DNA from: Motilibacter peucedani
GTDB taxonomy: Bacteria; Actinomycetota; Actinomycetes; Motilibacterales; Motilibacteraceae
Direction: 5' to 3'
DNA length: 64,000 nucleotides
NCBI RefSeq assembly: GCF_003634695.1
Contig: NZ_RBWV01000011.1
Coordinates: 248,001 to 312,000, forward strand
Positions 34,640-42,815 of this stretch are shown here, piece after piece. The position numbers and the translations under genes are program-made. The notes under the pieces are model-generated. The model saw only the letters and a list, made by a program, of their open reading frames with translations. It was not told the DNA's origin and ran no database searches. Each line of letters begins with the position of its first letter. Positions within the stretch are counted from its first letter, which is position 1.

Positions 34640-35484
34640 GCCGCTCGAGGAGGGCCCGGCGGTTCCCGCTGCAGCGCATCGGCGTCGTGCTGATCCTGCT
34701 GTGGTCGCTGGTGCCGATCTACTGGGCGGTCAACATCAGCCTGCAGACCGAGAGCGACGCCCGCGCCAAGCCCAGCCACTACCTCCCGACGAACCCGACC
34801 CTGGGCAACTACAAGGCCCTGCTCACCGGCAACACCGACGTCTCCCAGCAGATCCGGAGCTCGGCGCGCAACATCGTCATCGAGTGCGGCGTCGCGACCA
34901 TCGTCACCGTGCTCCTGGCGACGCTGGCGGCCTACGCGTTCGCCCGCATGCAGTTCCGCGGCCGCAACCTGCTCTTCTACAGCGTGCTGGCCACGATGGC
35001 GTTCCCCGCCTACACGACGTTGATCCCGCTCTACCGGATCATGAGCGACCTCGGGCTGGTCAACACCTACACGGGCATCGTGCTCGTCTACGTCTCGGGC
35101 TTCCTCCCGCTCGCGACCTGGGTCCTGCACAACTACTTCGCGAGCCTGCCGACCAGCATCGAGGAGGCCGGGCTCGTCGACGGCGCCAACCGGCTGCAGG
35201 TGCTGTGGCACGTGCTGCTCCCCCTCGCCCGGCCGGGCATCATCTCGACCGCGCTCATCACCTTCCTGTTCGCATGGGCGCAGTTCCTCTTCCCGCTGGT
35301 GCTCTCCACTGACAGCAGCACCCAGCCGCTGACCGTCGTCATCTCGGCGCTGCAGGGCAGGCACGTCGTGCCCAGCACGCTGCTCAACGCCGCGGGCGTC
35401 CTGGCGATCGCCGTCCCGGCGCTGCTGGCCCTCACCTTCAACCGCTACATCGTCAGCGGCCTGCTCGCCGGCAGCACCAAGTGA
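34636..35484 (+). CDS. Sugar ABC transporter permease (MalG type)
   Basis: Membrane subunit of 282 residues with the coupling loop SIEEAGLVDGANRLQVLWHVLLP. The GTG start overlaps the MalF-type permease stop (GTGA). With the two preceding genes it forms the importer; the ATPase must come from elsewhere in the genome. It is followed after 58 bases by the SIS-domain gene. Confidence 0.92.
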   Translation: MSRSRRARRFPLQRIGVVLILLWSLVPIYWAVNISLQTESDARAKPSHYLPTNPTLGNYKALLTGNTDVSQQIRSSARNIVIECGVATIVTVLLATLAAYAFARMQFRGRNLLFYSVLATMAFPAYTTLIPLYRIMSDLGLVNTYTGIVLVYVSGFLPLATWVLHNYFASLPTSIEEAGLVDGANRLQVLWHVLLPLARPGIISTALITFLFAWAQFLFPLVLSTDSSTQPLTVVISALQGRHVVPSTLLNAAGVLAIAVPALLALTFNRYIVSGLLAGSTK

Positions 35485-35542
35485 CGCATCTCCGCGCCCC
35501 GCGGGGGAACACCTCGACCGACCACCTCCCCGGGAGCACACC

Positions 35543-36703
35543 GTGACCACGAAGACCCCGATCGACTGGGCGGCGCGCGGCGCCGCTGCGACCGCGCGCG
35601 AGATCGAGCAGCAGCCGGCGCTGTGGCGCGAGGTCGCCGCGCAGGCGGCGGCCGGCCGCACGCGTACCGCGCAGTTCCTGAGCCCGCTGCTCGCGCTGCC
35701 CGACCTGCGCGTCGTGCTCACCGGCGCCGGCACGTCGGCCTTCGCCGGCGGCCTGCTCGCGCCCGCCCTGGCGCGTCGGCTGGGCCGCCGCGTCGAGGCA
35801 GTGGCGACCACCGACATCGTGTCGAACCCGCGCGAGGTCTTCGCCGAGGACGTGCCCACGCTGCTCGTGTCGTTCGCACGCTCGGGCGACAGCCCCGAGA
35901 GCGTGGCGGCCACGGTGCTGGCGGAGCAGTGCCTGCGCCAGGTGCACCACCTCGTCGTGACGTGCAACGCCGACGGCCAGCTGTCGAAGTCGATGGCGGG
36001 CGCCGAGCGGGCGCACGTGCTGCTCATGCCCGAGGCGTCCAACGACGAGGGCTTCGCCATGACCAGCAGCTTCACCTGCATGGTGCTGGCGACCTGGCTG
36101 GCGCTGAGCGGCGACGACGCGCAGGTCGCGGTCGTCGACCGGCTCGCCGACGCGGGCGAGCAGCTGCTGAGCGCTCGCAGCGCGGCCGTCGAGGAGCTGG
36201 CCGGCCGCGGCTACCGGCGCGTGGTCTACCTGGGCAGCGGGCCGCTGTGCGCGCTGGCCCGGGAGTCGGCGCTCAAGCTGCTCGAGCTCAGCGCCGGCAC
36301 GGTCGTGAGCTACTTCGACTCGGCGCTCGGCTTCCGCCACGGCCCCAAGTCGGTGCTCGACGACAGCACGCTGACGGTGGTGTTCGTGTCGAACGACCCC
36401 TACACCCGGCAGTACGACGAGGACATCGCCGCCGAGCTGCTCAGCTCGCAGCACCCGCGCGACGTGCTCGTGGTCGCCGGCGGTCCGAGCGCCCGGCTCG
36501 ACGCGCCGCAGGTGTGGTCGTTCGGGCTCGACGACGTGGCCGACCCGCTGCTCGGGCTGCCGTTCGTGGTGCTGGCCCAGCTGCTCGCGCTGCACACCTC
36601 GCTCGCGCTCGGGCTCACGCCCGACAACCCCTTCCCCGCCGGCGAGGTCAACCGGGTCGTGCAGGGCGTCACGGTGCACGAGCTCGCGGACGAGAGGCGG
36701 TAG
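35543..36703 (+). CDS. agaS: SIS-domain sugar isomerase/deaminase (AgaS type)
   Basis: Two SIS domains in 386 residues. SIS 1 has VVLTGAGTSAFAGGLLAPAL and SFARSGDSPESVAA. SIS 2 has VVYLGSGPLCALARESALKL and the AgaS-type stretch DSALGFRHGPKSVLDD. AgaS converts galactosamine 6-phosphate to tagatose 6-phosphate plus ammonia. GTG with GGGAG upstream. The surrounding kinase, PfkB kinases and class II aldolase complete that route, which supports this role over glucosamine-6-phosphate synthase-like activity. Confidence 0.87.
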   Translation: MTTKTPIDWAARGAAATAREIEQQPALWREVAAQAAAGRTRTAQFLSPLLALPDLRVVLTGAGTSAFAGGLLAPALARRLGRRVEAVATTDIVSNPREVFAEDVPTLLVSFARSGDSPESVAATVLAEQCLRQVHHLVVTCNADGQLSKSMAGAERAHVLLMPEASNDEGFAMTSSFTCMVLATWLALSGDDAQVAVVDRLADAGEQLLSARSAAVEELAGRGYRRVVYLGSGPLCALARESALKLLELSAGTVVSYFDSALGFRHGPKSVLDDSTLTVVFVSNDPYTRQYDEDIAAELLSSQHPRDVLVVAGGPSARLDAPQVWSFGLDDVADPLLGLPFVVLAQLLALHTSLALGLTPDNPFPAGEVNRVVQGVTVHELADERR

Positions 36704-36708
36704 CCGCC

Positions 36709-37701
36709 ATCTCCCGCGTCTTCCTGGGCGTCGACGGCGGCGGCACCAAGACCGCCTTCTGCCTGCTCACCGCCGACGGTGAGGTGGCCGCTCGCCTCGA
36801 CGGCCCCAGCTGCTACTACCTCACCGGCGCCGAGGAGGGACTCGACCTCGTCGTGCGGGTGCTGCGCGACGGGGTCTCCGCCGTGTGCGCGTCGGCCGGC
36901 GTCGGTCAGGAGGACGTCGCGTACGCGTTCTTCGGCCTGCCTGCCTACGGCGAGGTCAGCGGCGACCTGCCGGCGCTCGACGCCGCCGCCGGCGCGTCGC
37001 TCGGCCACGACCGCTTCGCCTGCGGCAACGACACCGTCTGCGCGTGGGCCGGCTCCCTCGGCGGCGCCGACGGCATCAACGTCGTCAGCGGCACCGGCTC
37101 CATCACCTACGGGGAGAGGGCGGGCACCGGCGTGCGCGTCGGCGGCTGGGGCGAGACGTTCGGCGACGAGGGCTCGGGCTACTGGATCGGCATCCGCGGG
37201 CTGCGCGCGTTCTCGAAGATGGCCGACGGCCGGGCGCCCGAGGGGCCGCTGCTCGGCGTGCTGCGCGAGGAGCTCGCGCTCGGCACCGACCTCGACCTCG
37301 TCGACGTAGTCCTCAACCGGTGGCGGTCCGACCGGCGCCGGATCGCGGCGCTGTCGCGTGCCGTCGTGACGGCAGCCTCGCGTGGGGACGCTGCCGCTCT
37401 CGGCATCCTCGACTCGGCGGCTGCCGAACTGGCTGCGCTGGTGGAGACGACGCGGCGCCGGCTGGGGTTCGGCGACGACGAGCTCGTGCCGGTCTCGTGG
37501 TCGGGCGGGGTGTTCTCCGCGCCGCAGGTGCGCGAGCCGTTCCTCGCCCGGCTGCGCGAGTCGCCCGCTCGCTACGACGTCCGGGAGCCCCTCGTGCCCC
37601 CGGTCCTGGGTGCCGCGCTGCACGCCGCACAGCTGGCGGGTACGCCGCTCGCCCCCTCCGCGCTCGACCGGCTTGTGGCGGGGGTGCGCGCCTCGGCGTA
37701 G
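36709..37701 (+). CDS. BadF/BadG-type sugar kinase (amino-sugar kinase-like), apparent ATC start
   Basis: ASKHA kinase of about 330 residues. It begins SRVFLGVDGGGTKTAFCLLT, the ATP phosphate loop, followed by ACGNDTVCAWAGSLGG and GTGSITYGERAG (phosphate 2) and GETFGDEGSGYWIG. It likely phosphorylates galactosamine, GalNAc or GlcNAc. No ATG, GTG or TTG is in frame upstream for at least 100 bases, and the first downstream one removes the ATP loop. The codon where ATG is expected reads ATC at 36709, with AGAGG about 10 bases upstream. Either ATC is used or a single base differs from the original ATG. It starts 5 bases after the SIS gene stop. Confidence 0.82.
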   Translation: MSRVFLGVDGGGTKTAFCLLTADGEVAARLDGPSCYYLTGAEEGLDLVVRVLRDGVSAVCASAGVGQEDVAYAFFGLPAYGEVSGDLPALDAAAGASLGHDRFACGNDTVCAWAGSLGGADGINVVSGTGSITYGERAGTGVRVGGWGETFGDEGSGYWIGIRGLRAFSKMADGRAPEGPLLGVLREELALGTDLDLVDVVLNRWRSDRRRIAALSRAVVTAASRGDAAALGILDSAAAELAALVETTRRRLGFGDDELVPVSWSGGVFSAPQVREPFLARLRESPARYDVREPLVPPVLGAALHAAQLAGTPLAPSALDRLVAGVRASA

Positions 37702-37716
37702 GCCGCCCCCTGGCCC

Positions 37717-37923
37717 AGCGGTAGGAACCTCGGCTCAGCGGTAGCAAAGCCGGCCCGGCGGTAGCGCACGGGCTACCGCCGGCCCTCGTTCGCTACCGCT
37801 CAACCCTCGACGACGGCCGGAAACCGCACGGGCGGGCCCAGCGGTCCCAGCGGGGCGCGAGCGGTAGCGAGCGCATGCGAGCGGTAGCTACGGAGCTATC
37901 GCTCGCGTGCAGGAGCTACCGCT
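37717..37923. repeat. Cluster of AGCGGTAGC repeats in both orientations
   Basis: Nine copies or near-copies of AGCGGTAGC (or its complement GCTACCGCT) in about 207 bases, at 37717, 37737, 37757, 37772, 37792, 37860, 37880, 37895 and 37915. Pairs form hairpins: 37753-37784, and 37873-37910 with a 17-bp stem whose only two non-Watson-Crick pairs are G-U. The last copy contains the TAG stop of the aldolase gene. Sits between convergent genes, so part of it may terminate transcription. Confidence 0.75.
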
Positions 37924-38758
37924 CGCCGGACACGACGCCCAGCAGGTGGGCGACGACGTCGGCGGTGCGGCGGCGCGCCTCGACGAGGTACGTGCGGGGG
38001 TCGGTCAGCCGCTCGTCGGCGGCGAGCACCTCGCGCACGGCGCCGGTGAAGGCGACGTTGAGGATCGTGCCGATGTTGACCTTGGCGATGCCGTGCGCGA
38101 CGGCGGAACGCAGGTCGTCGTCGGCGACGCCGGACGACCCGTGCAGCACCAGCGGCACGTCGAGCGCGTCGCGCAGGCGGGCTATCAGCCCGTCGTCGAG
38201 CGAGGCGGTGCGCGAGGTCATGGCGTGCGAGCTGCCGACCGCGACGGCGAGGGCGTCGACGCCGGTGGCCGCGACGTAAGACTGCGCCTCCTCCGGCTTC
38301 GTGCGCACCCCCGGCGCGTGGGCGCCGTCCTTGCCGCCGATCTCGCCGAGCTCGGCCTCGAGCCACAGGCCGTGCCCGTGCGCCCACTGCGCGGCCGAGC
38401 GGGTCGCTGCCACGTTGTCGTCGTAGGCCAGCTTCGAGGCGTCGAACATCACCGAGCTGAAGCCTGCCTCGGCCGTGCGGTGCAGCAGGTGCACGTCCTC
38501 GACGTGGTCGAGGTGCAGGGCGACGGGCACCTCGGCGGCCTCGGCGGCGGCCCGGCAGGCGGCGGCGAGCGGCAGGACGGCGCCGCCGTGGTAGCGCACC
38601 GCGTTCTCGCTGACCTGCACGACCACCGGCGAGCCGGCCGTCCGGGCGCCGAGCACGACGGCCTCGACGTGCTCGAGCGTGATGACGTTGAACGCGGCGG
38701 CGGCCGCGCCCCGGTCGCGCGCGCCCGCGACGACCTCGGCGGTGGTGACGAGCGGCAC
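37916..38758 (-). CDS. Class II fructose/tagatose-bisphosphate aldolase
   Basis: Zinc aldolase of 280 residues. Zn and substrate motifs: VPVALHLDHVEDVHLLHR, VMFDASKLAYDDNVAAT, EAELGEIGGKDG, VDALAVAVGSSHAM, LVLHGSSGVADDDLR and GIAKVNIGT. It cleaves a ketose bisphosphate to DHAP and glyceraldehyde 3-phosphate. With AgaS and PfkB kinases nearby, tagatose 1,6-bisphosphate (KbaY/AgaY/GatY role) is the better guess. GTG start with GGAGGG 5 bases upstream. Divergent from the FGGY kinase gene. Confidence 0.9.
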   Translation of the reverse strand: MPLVTTAEVVAGARDRGAAAAAFNVITLEHVEAVVLGARTAGSPVVVQVSENAVRYHGGAVLPLAAACRAAAEAAEVPVALHLDHVEDVHLLHRTAEAGFSSVMFDASKLAYDDNVAATRSAAQWAHGHGLWLEAELGEIGGKDGAHAPGVRTKPEEAQSYVAATGVDALAVAVGSSHAMTSRTASLDDGLIARLRDALDVPLVLHGSSGVADDDLRSAVAHGIAKVNIGTILNVAFTGAVREVLAADERLTDPRTYLVEARRRTADVVAHLLGVVSGER

Positions 38759-38786
38759 GAGCCCTCCAGCCCCTAGACGACGACTC

Positions 38787-38816
38787 TTGACAGCGAGCCC
38801 AACGGAACCCAACGAT
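38787..38816 (+). promoter_or_regulatory. Predicted promoter of the FGGY-deoR-pfkB operon
   Basis: TTGACA, an 18-base spacer and AACGAT. A direct repeat of CCCAACG lies within the spacer and -10 (about 38798 and 38808) and could be a regulator site. Confidence 0.5.
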
Positions 38817-38855
38817 ATCCACGCACTCGCAACGCGACAAGCCCCGGAGGACGGC

Positions 38856-40181
38856 GTGGACGACCTGCTCGTCGGCCTCGACGTGGGCACCAGCTCGGTC
38901 AAGGCGGTCGCGCTCACGTCCGACGGCGTCGAGCGAGCGGCCGCCTCCGCACCGGTGACCTGGACGGTCAGCGGCGAGCGGACCGAGCTCGACGCGTACG
39001 CGCTGGTGGCCTCGGTCACCGCCGCCCTCGGCGACCTGCTCGTGCAGGTCCCCGGACGCCGGGTCTCGGCGCTCGGCGTCGCGAGCATGGCGGAGTCGGG
39101 CGTGCTGCTCGACCGGGCCGGCGAGCCGCTCGGCCCGTTGGTCGCCTGGCACGACCGGCGCGACGTCGCTCTGGTGCCGCAGCTGGACCGGGCGCTCGGC
39201 GAGGGCCGCTTCTCCTCGCGCACGGGGCTGCCGCTCTGGCCGCAGTGGAGCCTGACCAAGCACCGCTGGCTTCTCGACCACGCCGGCGTCGGCGCCGCGG
39301 TGCGCCGGCTCGACGTCGCTGCGTGGGTGGTGCGGGCGCTGGGCGGCGATGAGGGCTCGGAGCTCTCGCTGGCCTCCCGCACGGGCTGGCTCGACCTGCG
39401 GGCCCGTGCCTGGTGGGACGAGGCGCTGGCCTGGAGCGGCGGCGACCGCGCGCTGCTCGCCCCGCTGGTCGAGGCGGGGACGCCGCTGGGCACGGCCGGC
39501 ACCACCGTGCCGGGGCTGGCGGGCGCGGTCCTGACCGTCGCCGGGCACGACCACCAGGCCGCCGTCGTGGGCGTCGGCGCCACGGGCCCGGGCGCGGAGC
39601 TCGACTCGTGCGGGAGCGCGGAGGCGCTGGTGCGTACGGTGTCCCCCGACCTCCCCGACGCCGCGGTCCGCGAGCTGGCGGGCGCCGGCACCACCGTGGG
39701 CTGGCACGCCCTGGCCGGCAGCTGGTGCCTGCTCGGAGGCACGCAGGGCGGGCTGGCGCTCCGGGGTGTGCTGACGGTGCTCGGCCGGACCCAGGCCGAC
39801 GTCCCAGCGCTCGACGCCGAGGCCATGGCGCTGACCTGCACCTCGGTCCGGCTCGACCTGGCCGACCCGACGAGGCCGGTGGTGCTCGAGGGAGCCGGGC
39901 GTCCCGAGGCCGAGGTGTGGCGGGCGGCGCTCGACACCGTCACAGCGGAGGCCGCCGCAGTGCGCGGGCGGATGACGGCCGTCGCAGGCGAGCCGACCCG
40001 CACGGTCGCGGCCGGCGGGTGGAGCCGGAGCACCGGCCTGATGGAGCGCAAGCGCGCGCTGCTCGGACCACTGGAGACCAGTCCGGTCCGGGAGCCCGGT
40101 GCGCGGGGCGCCGCCCTGCTGGCGGGCGTCGCCGGCGGGGTCTACGCGTCGACCGACGACCTGCCTCCGGTGCCGTCATGA
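38856..40181 (+). CDS. FGGY-family carbohydrate kinase
   Basis: Sugar kinase of 441 residues. Phosphate loop LLVGLDVGTSSVKAVALTSD, middle SMAESGVLLDRAGEPLGPLVAWHDRRD, WPQWSLTKHRWL, VLTVAGHDHQAAVVGVGATG and the C-terminal AAGGWSRSTGLMERKRALLG adenosine region. Most like gluconokinase/xylulokinase-type members; exact sugar unknown. Slightly shorter than the usual 480-500. GTG start with GGAGG 5 bases upstream. The stop overlaps the DeoR gene as ATGA. First gene of a four-gene coupled operon. Confidence 0.88.
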   Translation: MDDLLVGLDVGTSSVKAVALTSDGVERAAASAPVTWTVSGERTELDAYALVASVTAALGDLLVQVPGRRVSALGVASMAESGVLLDRAGEPLGPLVAWHDRRDVALVPQLDRALGEGRFSSRTGLPLWPQWSLTKHRWLLDHAGVGAAVRRLDVAAWVVRALGGDEGSELSLASRTGWLDLRARAWWDEALAWSGGDRALLAPLVEAGTPLGTAGTTVPGLAGAVLTVAGHDHQAAVVGVGATGPGAELDSCGSAEALVRTVSPDLPDAAVRELAGAGTTVGWHALAGSWCLLGGTQGGLALRGVLTVLGRTQADVPALDAEAMALTCTSVRLDLADPTRPVVLEGAGRPEAEVWRAALDTVTAEAAAVRGRMTAVAGEPTRTVAAGGWSRSTGLMERKRALLGPLETSPVREPGARGAALLAGVAGGVYASTDDLPPVPS

Positions 40182-40960
40182 GTGCAACACCGGCGCGCGG
40201 TCTCTACTCGCTCGAGCGGCAGCAGGCGGCACTGGCGCTGCTCGCCGAGCGCGGGCGCCTCGACGCCGCCGAGCTGGCCGCGCACCTCGGCGTCACGACC
40301 GAGACGGTCCGGCGCGACCTCATCGCCCTCGAGCGCGAGGGCCGGCTGCGCCGGGTGCACGGCGGCGCCGTACCCCTGCACGGTCTCGACTTCGAGCCGG
40401 CCGTGGCCGCCCGCACCGGTGCTGCCGAGGAGAAGGAGCGCATCGCCCGCGCCGCGCTCGCGCACCTCCCCCGCGGCGGCTCGGTCCTGCTCGACGCCGG
40501 CTCGACCGTGCAGCGGCTGGCCGAGCTGCTGCCCGCCGACGCCGAGCTGCGGGTCTTCACCGGCGCGCTGCCGGTGGCCACGGTGCTGCTCGCACGCCCG
40601 GGCACCGAGGTCCACCTGCTGGGCGGCCGTGTGCGGCGCACCACCCTCACCTCCGTCGACGAGTGGGCCGTACGCGCGCTGCAGGAGCTCAACGTCGACG
40701 TCGCCTTCCTCGGCACCAACGGCATCTCGGCGGCACGCGGGTGCACGACTCCCGACCCCGCCGAGGCGGCGGTCAAGCGGGCGATGCTCGGCGCAGCGCG
40801 TCGCCGCGTGCTGCTCGCAGACTCGGGGAAGGTCGGCGCGGTGAGCAGCCACCAGCACGCCGCGCTCGCCGACATCGACCTGCTCGTCACGGACACCGGC
40901 CTCGCGGGCGAGGCCCTCGACGACGTGCGGGCCACCGGACTCGCGCTGGAGCGGGTGTGA
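40178..40960 (+). CDS. DeoR/GlpR-family regulator (second)
   Basis: Repressor of 260 residues. HTH LLAERGRLDAAELAAHLGVT, TETVRRDLIALEREGRLRRV and HGGAVP. Sugar-phosphate domain with LLDAGSTVQRLAELL, LLGGRVRRTTLTSVDEWAV and FLGTNGISAARGCTTPDPAE. Overlaps genes on both sides (ATGA in front, GTGA behind), so it is co-translated with the kinases and likely controls them. Only distantly similar to the DeoR at 31378. Confidence 0.92.
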   Translation: MSATPARGLYSLERQQAALALLAERGRLDAAELAAHLGVTTETVRRDLIALEREGRLRRVHGGAVPLHGLDFEPAVAARTGAAEEKERIARAALAHLPRGGSVLLDAGSTVQRLAELLPADAELRVFTGALPVATVLLARPGTEVHLLGGRVRRTTLTSVDEWAVRALQELNVDVAFLGTNGISAARGCTTPDPAEAAVKRAMLGAARRRVLLADSGKVGAVSSHQHAALADIDLLVTDTGLAGEALDDVRATGLALERV

Positions 40961-41901
40961 TCGCCACCGTCACGGCCAACCCCAGCATCGACCTCACCTA
41001 CGAGCTCGACGCGCTGGCCCGCGGCGAGCTGCACCGCGCCCGGGTGCTGCACGTCGAGCCCAGCGGCAAGGGGGTCAACGTCGCCCGCGCTCTGCTCGCC
41101 AACGGCCTCGCCGCCCGGGCGGTGCTCCCCACGGGCGGCCCCGCCGGAGCGCAGCTGCAGGCGCTGCTCGCGGCCGAGCAGGTGCCGGCGTTGACGGTGC
41201 CTGTCGCCGGTGGGACCCGGGTCAACGTCACGCTCGCCGAGCCCGGCGGGCTGGCGACCAAGGTCAACGCCCCCGGCCCTGCGCTCACCGCCGACGAGGT
41301 GGAGGCGCTGGTGACCGCGGTGGCCCGCGCTGCCGCGGACGCGGACACGGTGGTCGTCTCGGGGAGCCTGCCGCCGGGCGCAGAGCCCGCACTGGTCGCC
41401 CGGCTCTGCCGCGCGGCCGCCTCATCAGGTGCGAGGGTCGCCCTCGACACCAGCGGGCCCGGCCTGCTGGCGGGGCTCGAGGCCCGCCCGCACGTCGTCA
41501 AGCCCAACCTGGACGAGCTCGCCGAGGCGACCGGCGGGCGGGCCGCGACGTGGGGCGAGGTCGAGGCCGCCGCCCGCACTCTGCTGGCCGCCGGCGCCGG
41601 CAGCGCCCTGATCTCAGCAGGCGCGGAGGGCGCGCTGCTCGTCGGTGGGAGCGGTACGTGGCTCGCCCGCGTGCGCGTCGCGTCGCCGCTCAGCACGGTG
41701 GGCGCCGGCGACGCACTGCTCGCGGGGTTCGTCGCCGCTGGCGGCGACGGTCCGGAGGCGTTGCGCGAGGCGGTCGCGTGGGCGGGCGCCGCGCTCCTGG
41801 AGCCGGGCAGCCGCGTACCCCTCGTCACCGACGCGCACCGTCGCGCGGTCGAGCTCGCCGACCCTCCTCCGCCGCACACCGCTCTGAGAGGCGCCTCGTG
41901 A
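40957..41901 (+). CDS. PfkB-family hexose-phosphate kinase 1 (LacC/FruK-like)
   Basis: Kinase of 314 residues that should phosphorylate fructose 1-phosphate or tagatose 6-phosphate to the bisphosphate. N-terminal TANPSIDLTYELDALARGEL, VEPSGKGVNVARALLANG, VVVSGSLPPGAEPALVA, HVVKPNLDELAEATGG and the catalytic STVGAGDALLAGFVAAGG (Asp of GAGD). GTG overlaps the deoR stop. Fits the step between AgaS and the class II aldolase. Confidence 0.9.
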   Translation: MIATVTANPSIDLTYELDALARGELHRARVLHVEPSGKGVNVARALLANGLAARAVLPTGGPAGAQLQALLAAEQVPALTVPVAGGTRVNVTLAEPGGLATKVNAPGPALTADEVEALVTAVARAAADADTVVVSGSLPPGAEPALVARLCRAAASSGARVALDTSGPGLLAGLEARPHVVKPNLDELAEATGGRAATWGEVEAAARTLLAAGAGSALISAGAEGALLVGGSGTWLARVRVASPLSTVGAGDALLAGFVAAGGDGPEALREAVAWAGAALLEPGSRVPLVTDAHRRAVELADPPPPHTALRGAS

Positions 41902-42815
41902 TCCTCACCGTCACCCTCAACCCGGCGTGGGACCTCACCTGGTCGGTCGACTCCCTCGCCGTGGGCGGCACCAACCGGGTGCAGCAGTCGAGCGGCCGCG
42001 CCGGCGGCAAGGGCGTGAACGTCAGCCGCGTGCTCCGGCAGATGGGCGCACCGACCGTCGCGACCGGCGTCGTGGGCGGCGCCCCAGGGCAACGGCTGCT
42101 CGAGGACCTCGACTCGTCGGGCACGCCGCACCGCATGCTGGTCGACGACAGCGTCGAGACCCGCAGCACCCTCGCAGTCCGCGAGACCGACGGCCGCGTC
42201 ACCATCCTCAACGAACCCGGGCCTGTGGGTCCGGCCGAGCTCTGGGCCCGCTGGCTCTCCCACCTCGACGCCCTGCTGCACGAGGTGGCTCTCGTGGTCT
42301 GCTCAGGCAGCCTGCCGCCGTGGGCACCGGAGGACGCGTACGCAGTGGTGACCCGCCGCGCGCACGCGGCGAGATTGCGGTGCATCGTCGACGCCGACGG
42401 CGCAGCGCTGCGCGCAGCGCTGCCCGCGGGGCCGGACCTGGTGAAGCCCAACGAGGAAGAGCTGCTCCGCGCGACCGGCGGGCCGGACGTGCGAGCAGCG
42501 GGAGCCACGGCTCTCAGCCAGGGCGCGCAGCGCGTGGTGGTGTCACGTGGTCCGCAGGGCCTGCTGGCGGTCGACAGCACCGGCACGTGGGAGGCCCGGC
42601 CGCCCGCGCTCCAGCCGGTGAACCCCACAGGTGCAGGCGACGCTGCCGTCGCCGCCCTCGCCGTCGGTCTCGTGGCCGAGGAACCGTGGCCCGACGTGCT
42701 GCGCCGCGCGGTCGCATGGTCGGCTGCGGCCGTGCTCCACCCGGCAGCGGGAACCGTCGAAGCCTCCGCCGTCGAGCGCCTCACCGCCGCGACGGAGGTC
42801 CGGCAGGTCGGCTAG
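41898..42815 (+). CDS. PfkB-family hexose-phosphate kinase 2 (LacC/FruK-like)
   Basis: Second PfkB kinase, 305 residues, coupled to the first by a GTGA overlap. TLNPAWDLTWSVDSLAVGGT, AGGKGVNVSRVLRQMG, VCSGSLPPWAPEDAYA, LVKPNEEELLRATGG and catalytic NPTGAGDAAVAALAVGL. All key residues are intact, so it is not a decaying copy; the pair has diverged clearly. One may act on tagatose 6-phosphate and the other on fructose 1-phosphate. Its TAG stop overlaps the convergent GAF-ANTAR stop by two bases (CTAG). Confidence 0.9.
   Translation: MILTVTLNPAWDLTWSVDSLAVGGTNRVQQSSGRAGGKGVNVSRVLRQMGAPTVATGVVGGAPGQRLLEDLDSSGTPHRMLVDDSVETRSTLAVRETDGRVTILNEPGPVGPAELWARWLSHLDALLHEVALVVCSGSLPPWAPEDAYAVVTRRAHAARLRCIVDADGAALRAALPAGPDLVKPNEEELLRATGGPDVRAAGATALSQGAQRVVVSRGPQGLLAVDSTGTWEARPPALQPVNPTGAGDAAVAALAVGLVAEEPWPDVLRRAVAWSAAAVLHPAAGTVEASAVERLTAATEVRQVG

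Noticed and set aside
37717-37923. CRISPR array
   Set aside because: The repeated unit is only about 9 bases, occurs in both orientations and has irregular spacing; no cas genes are present.
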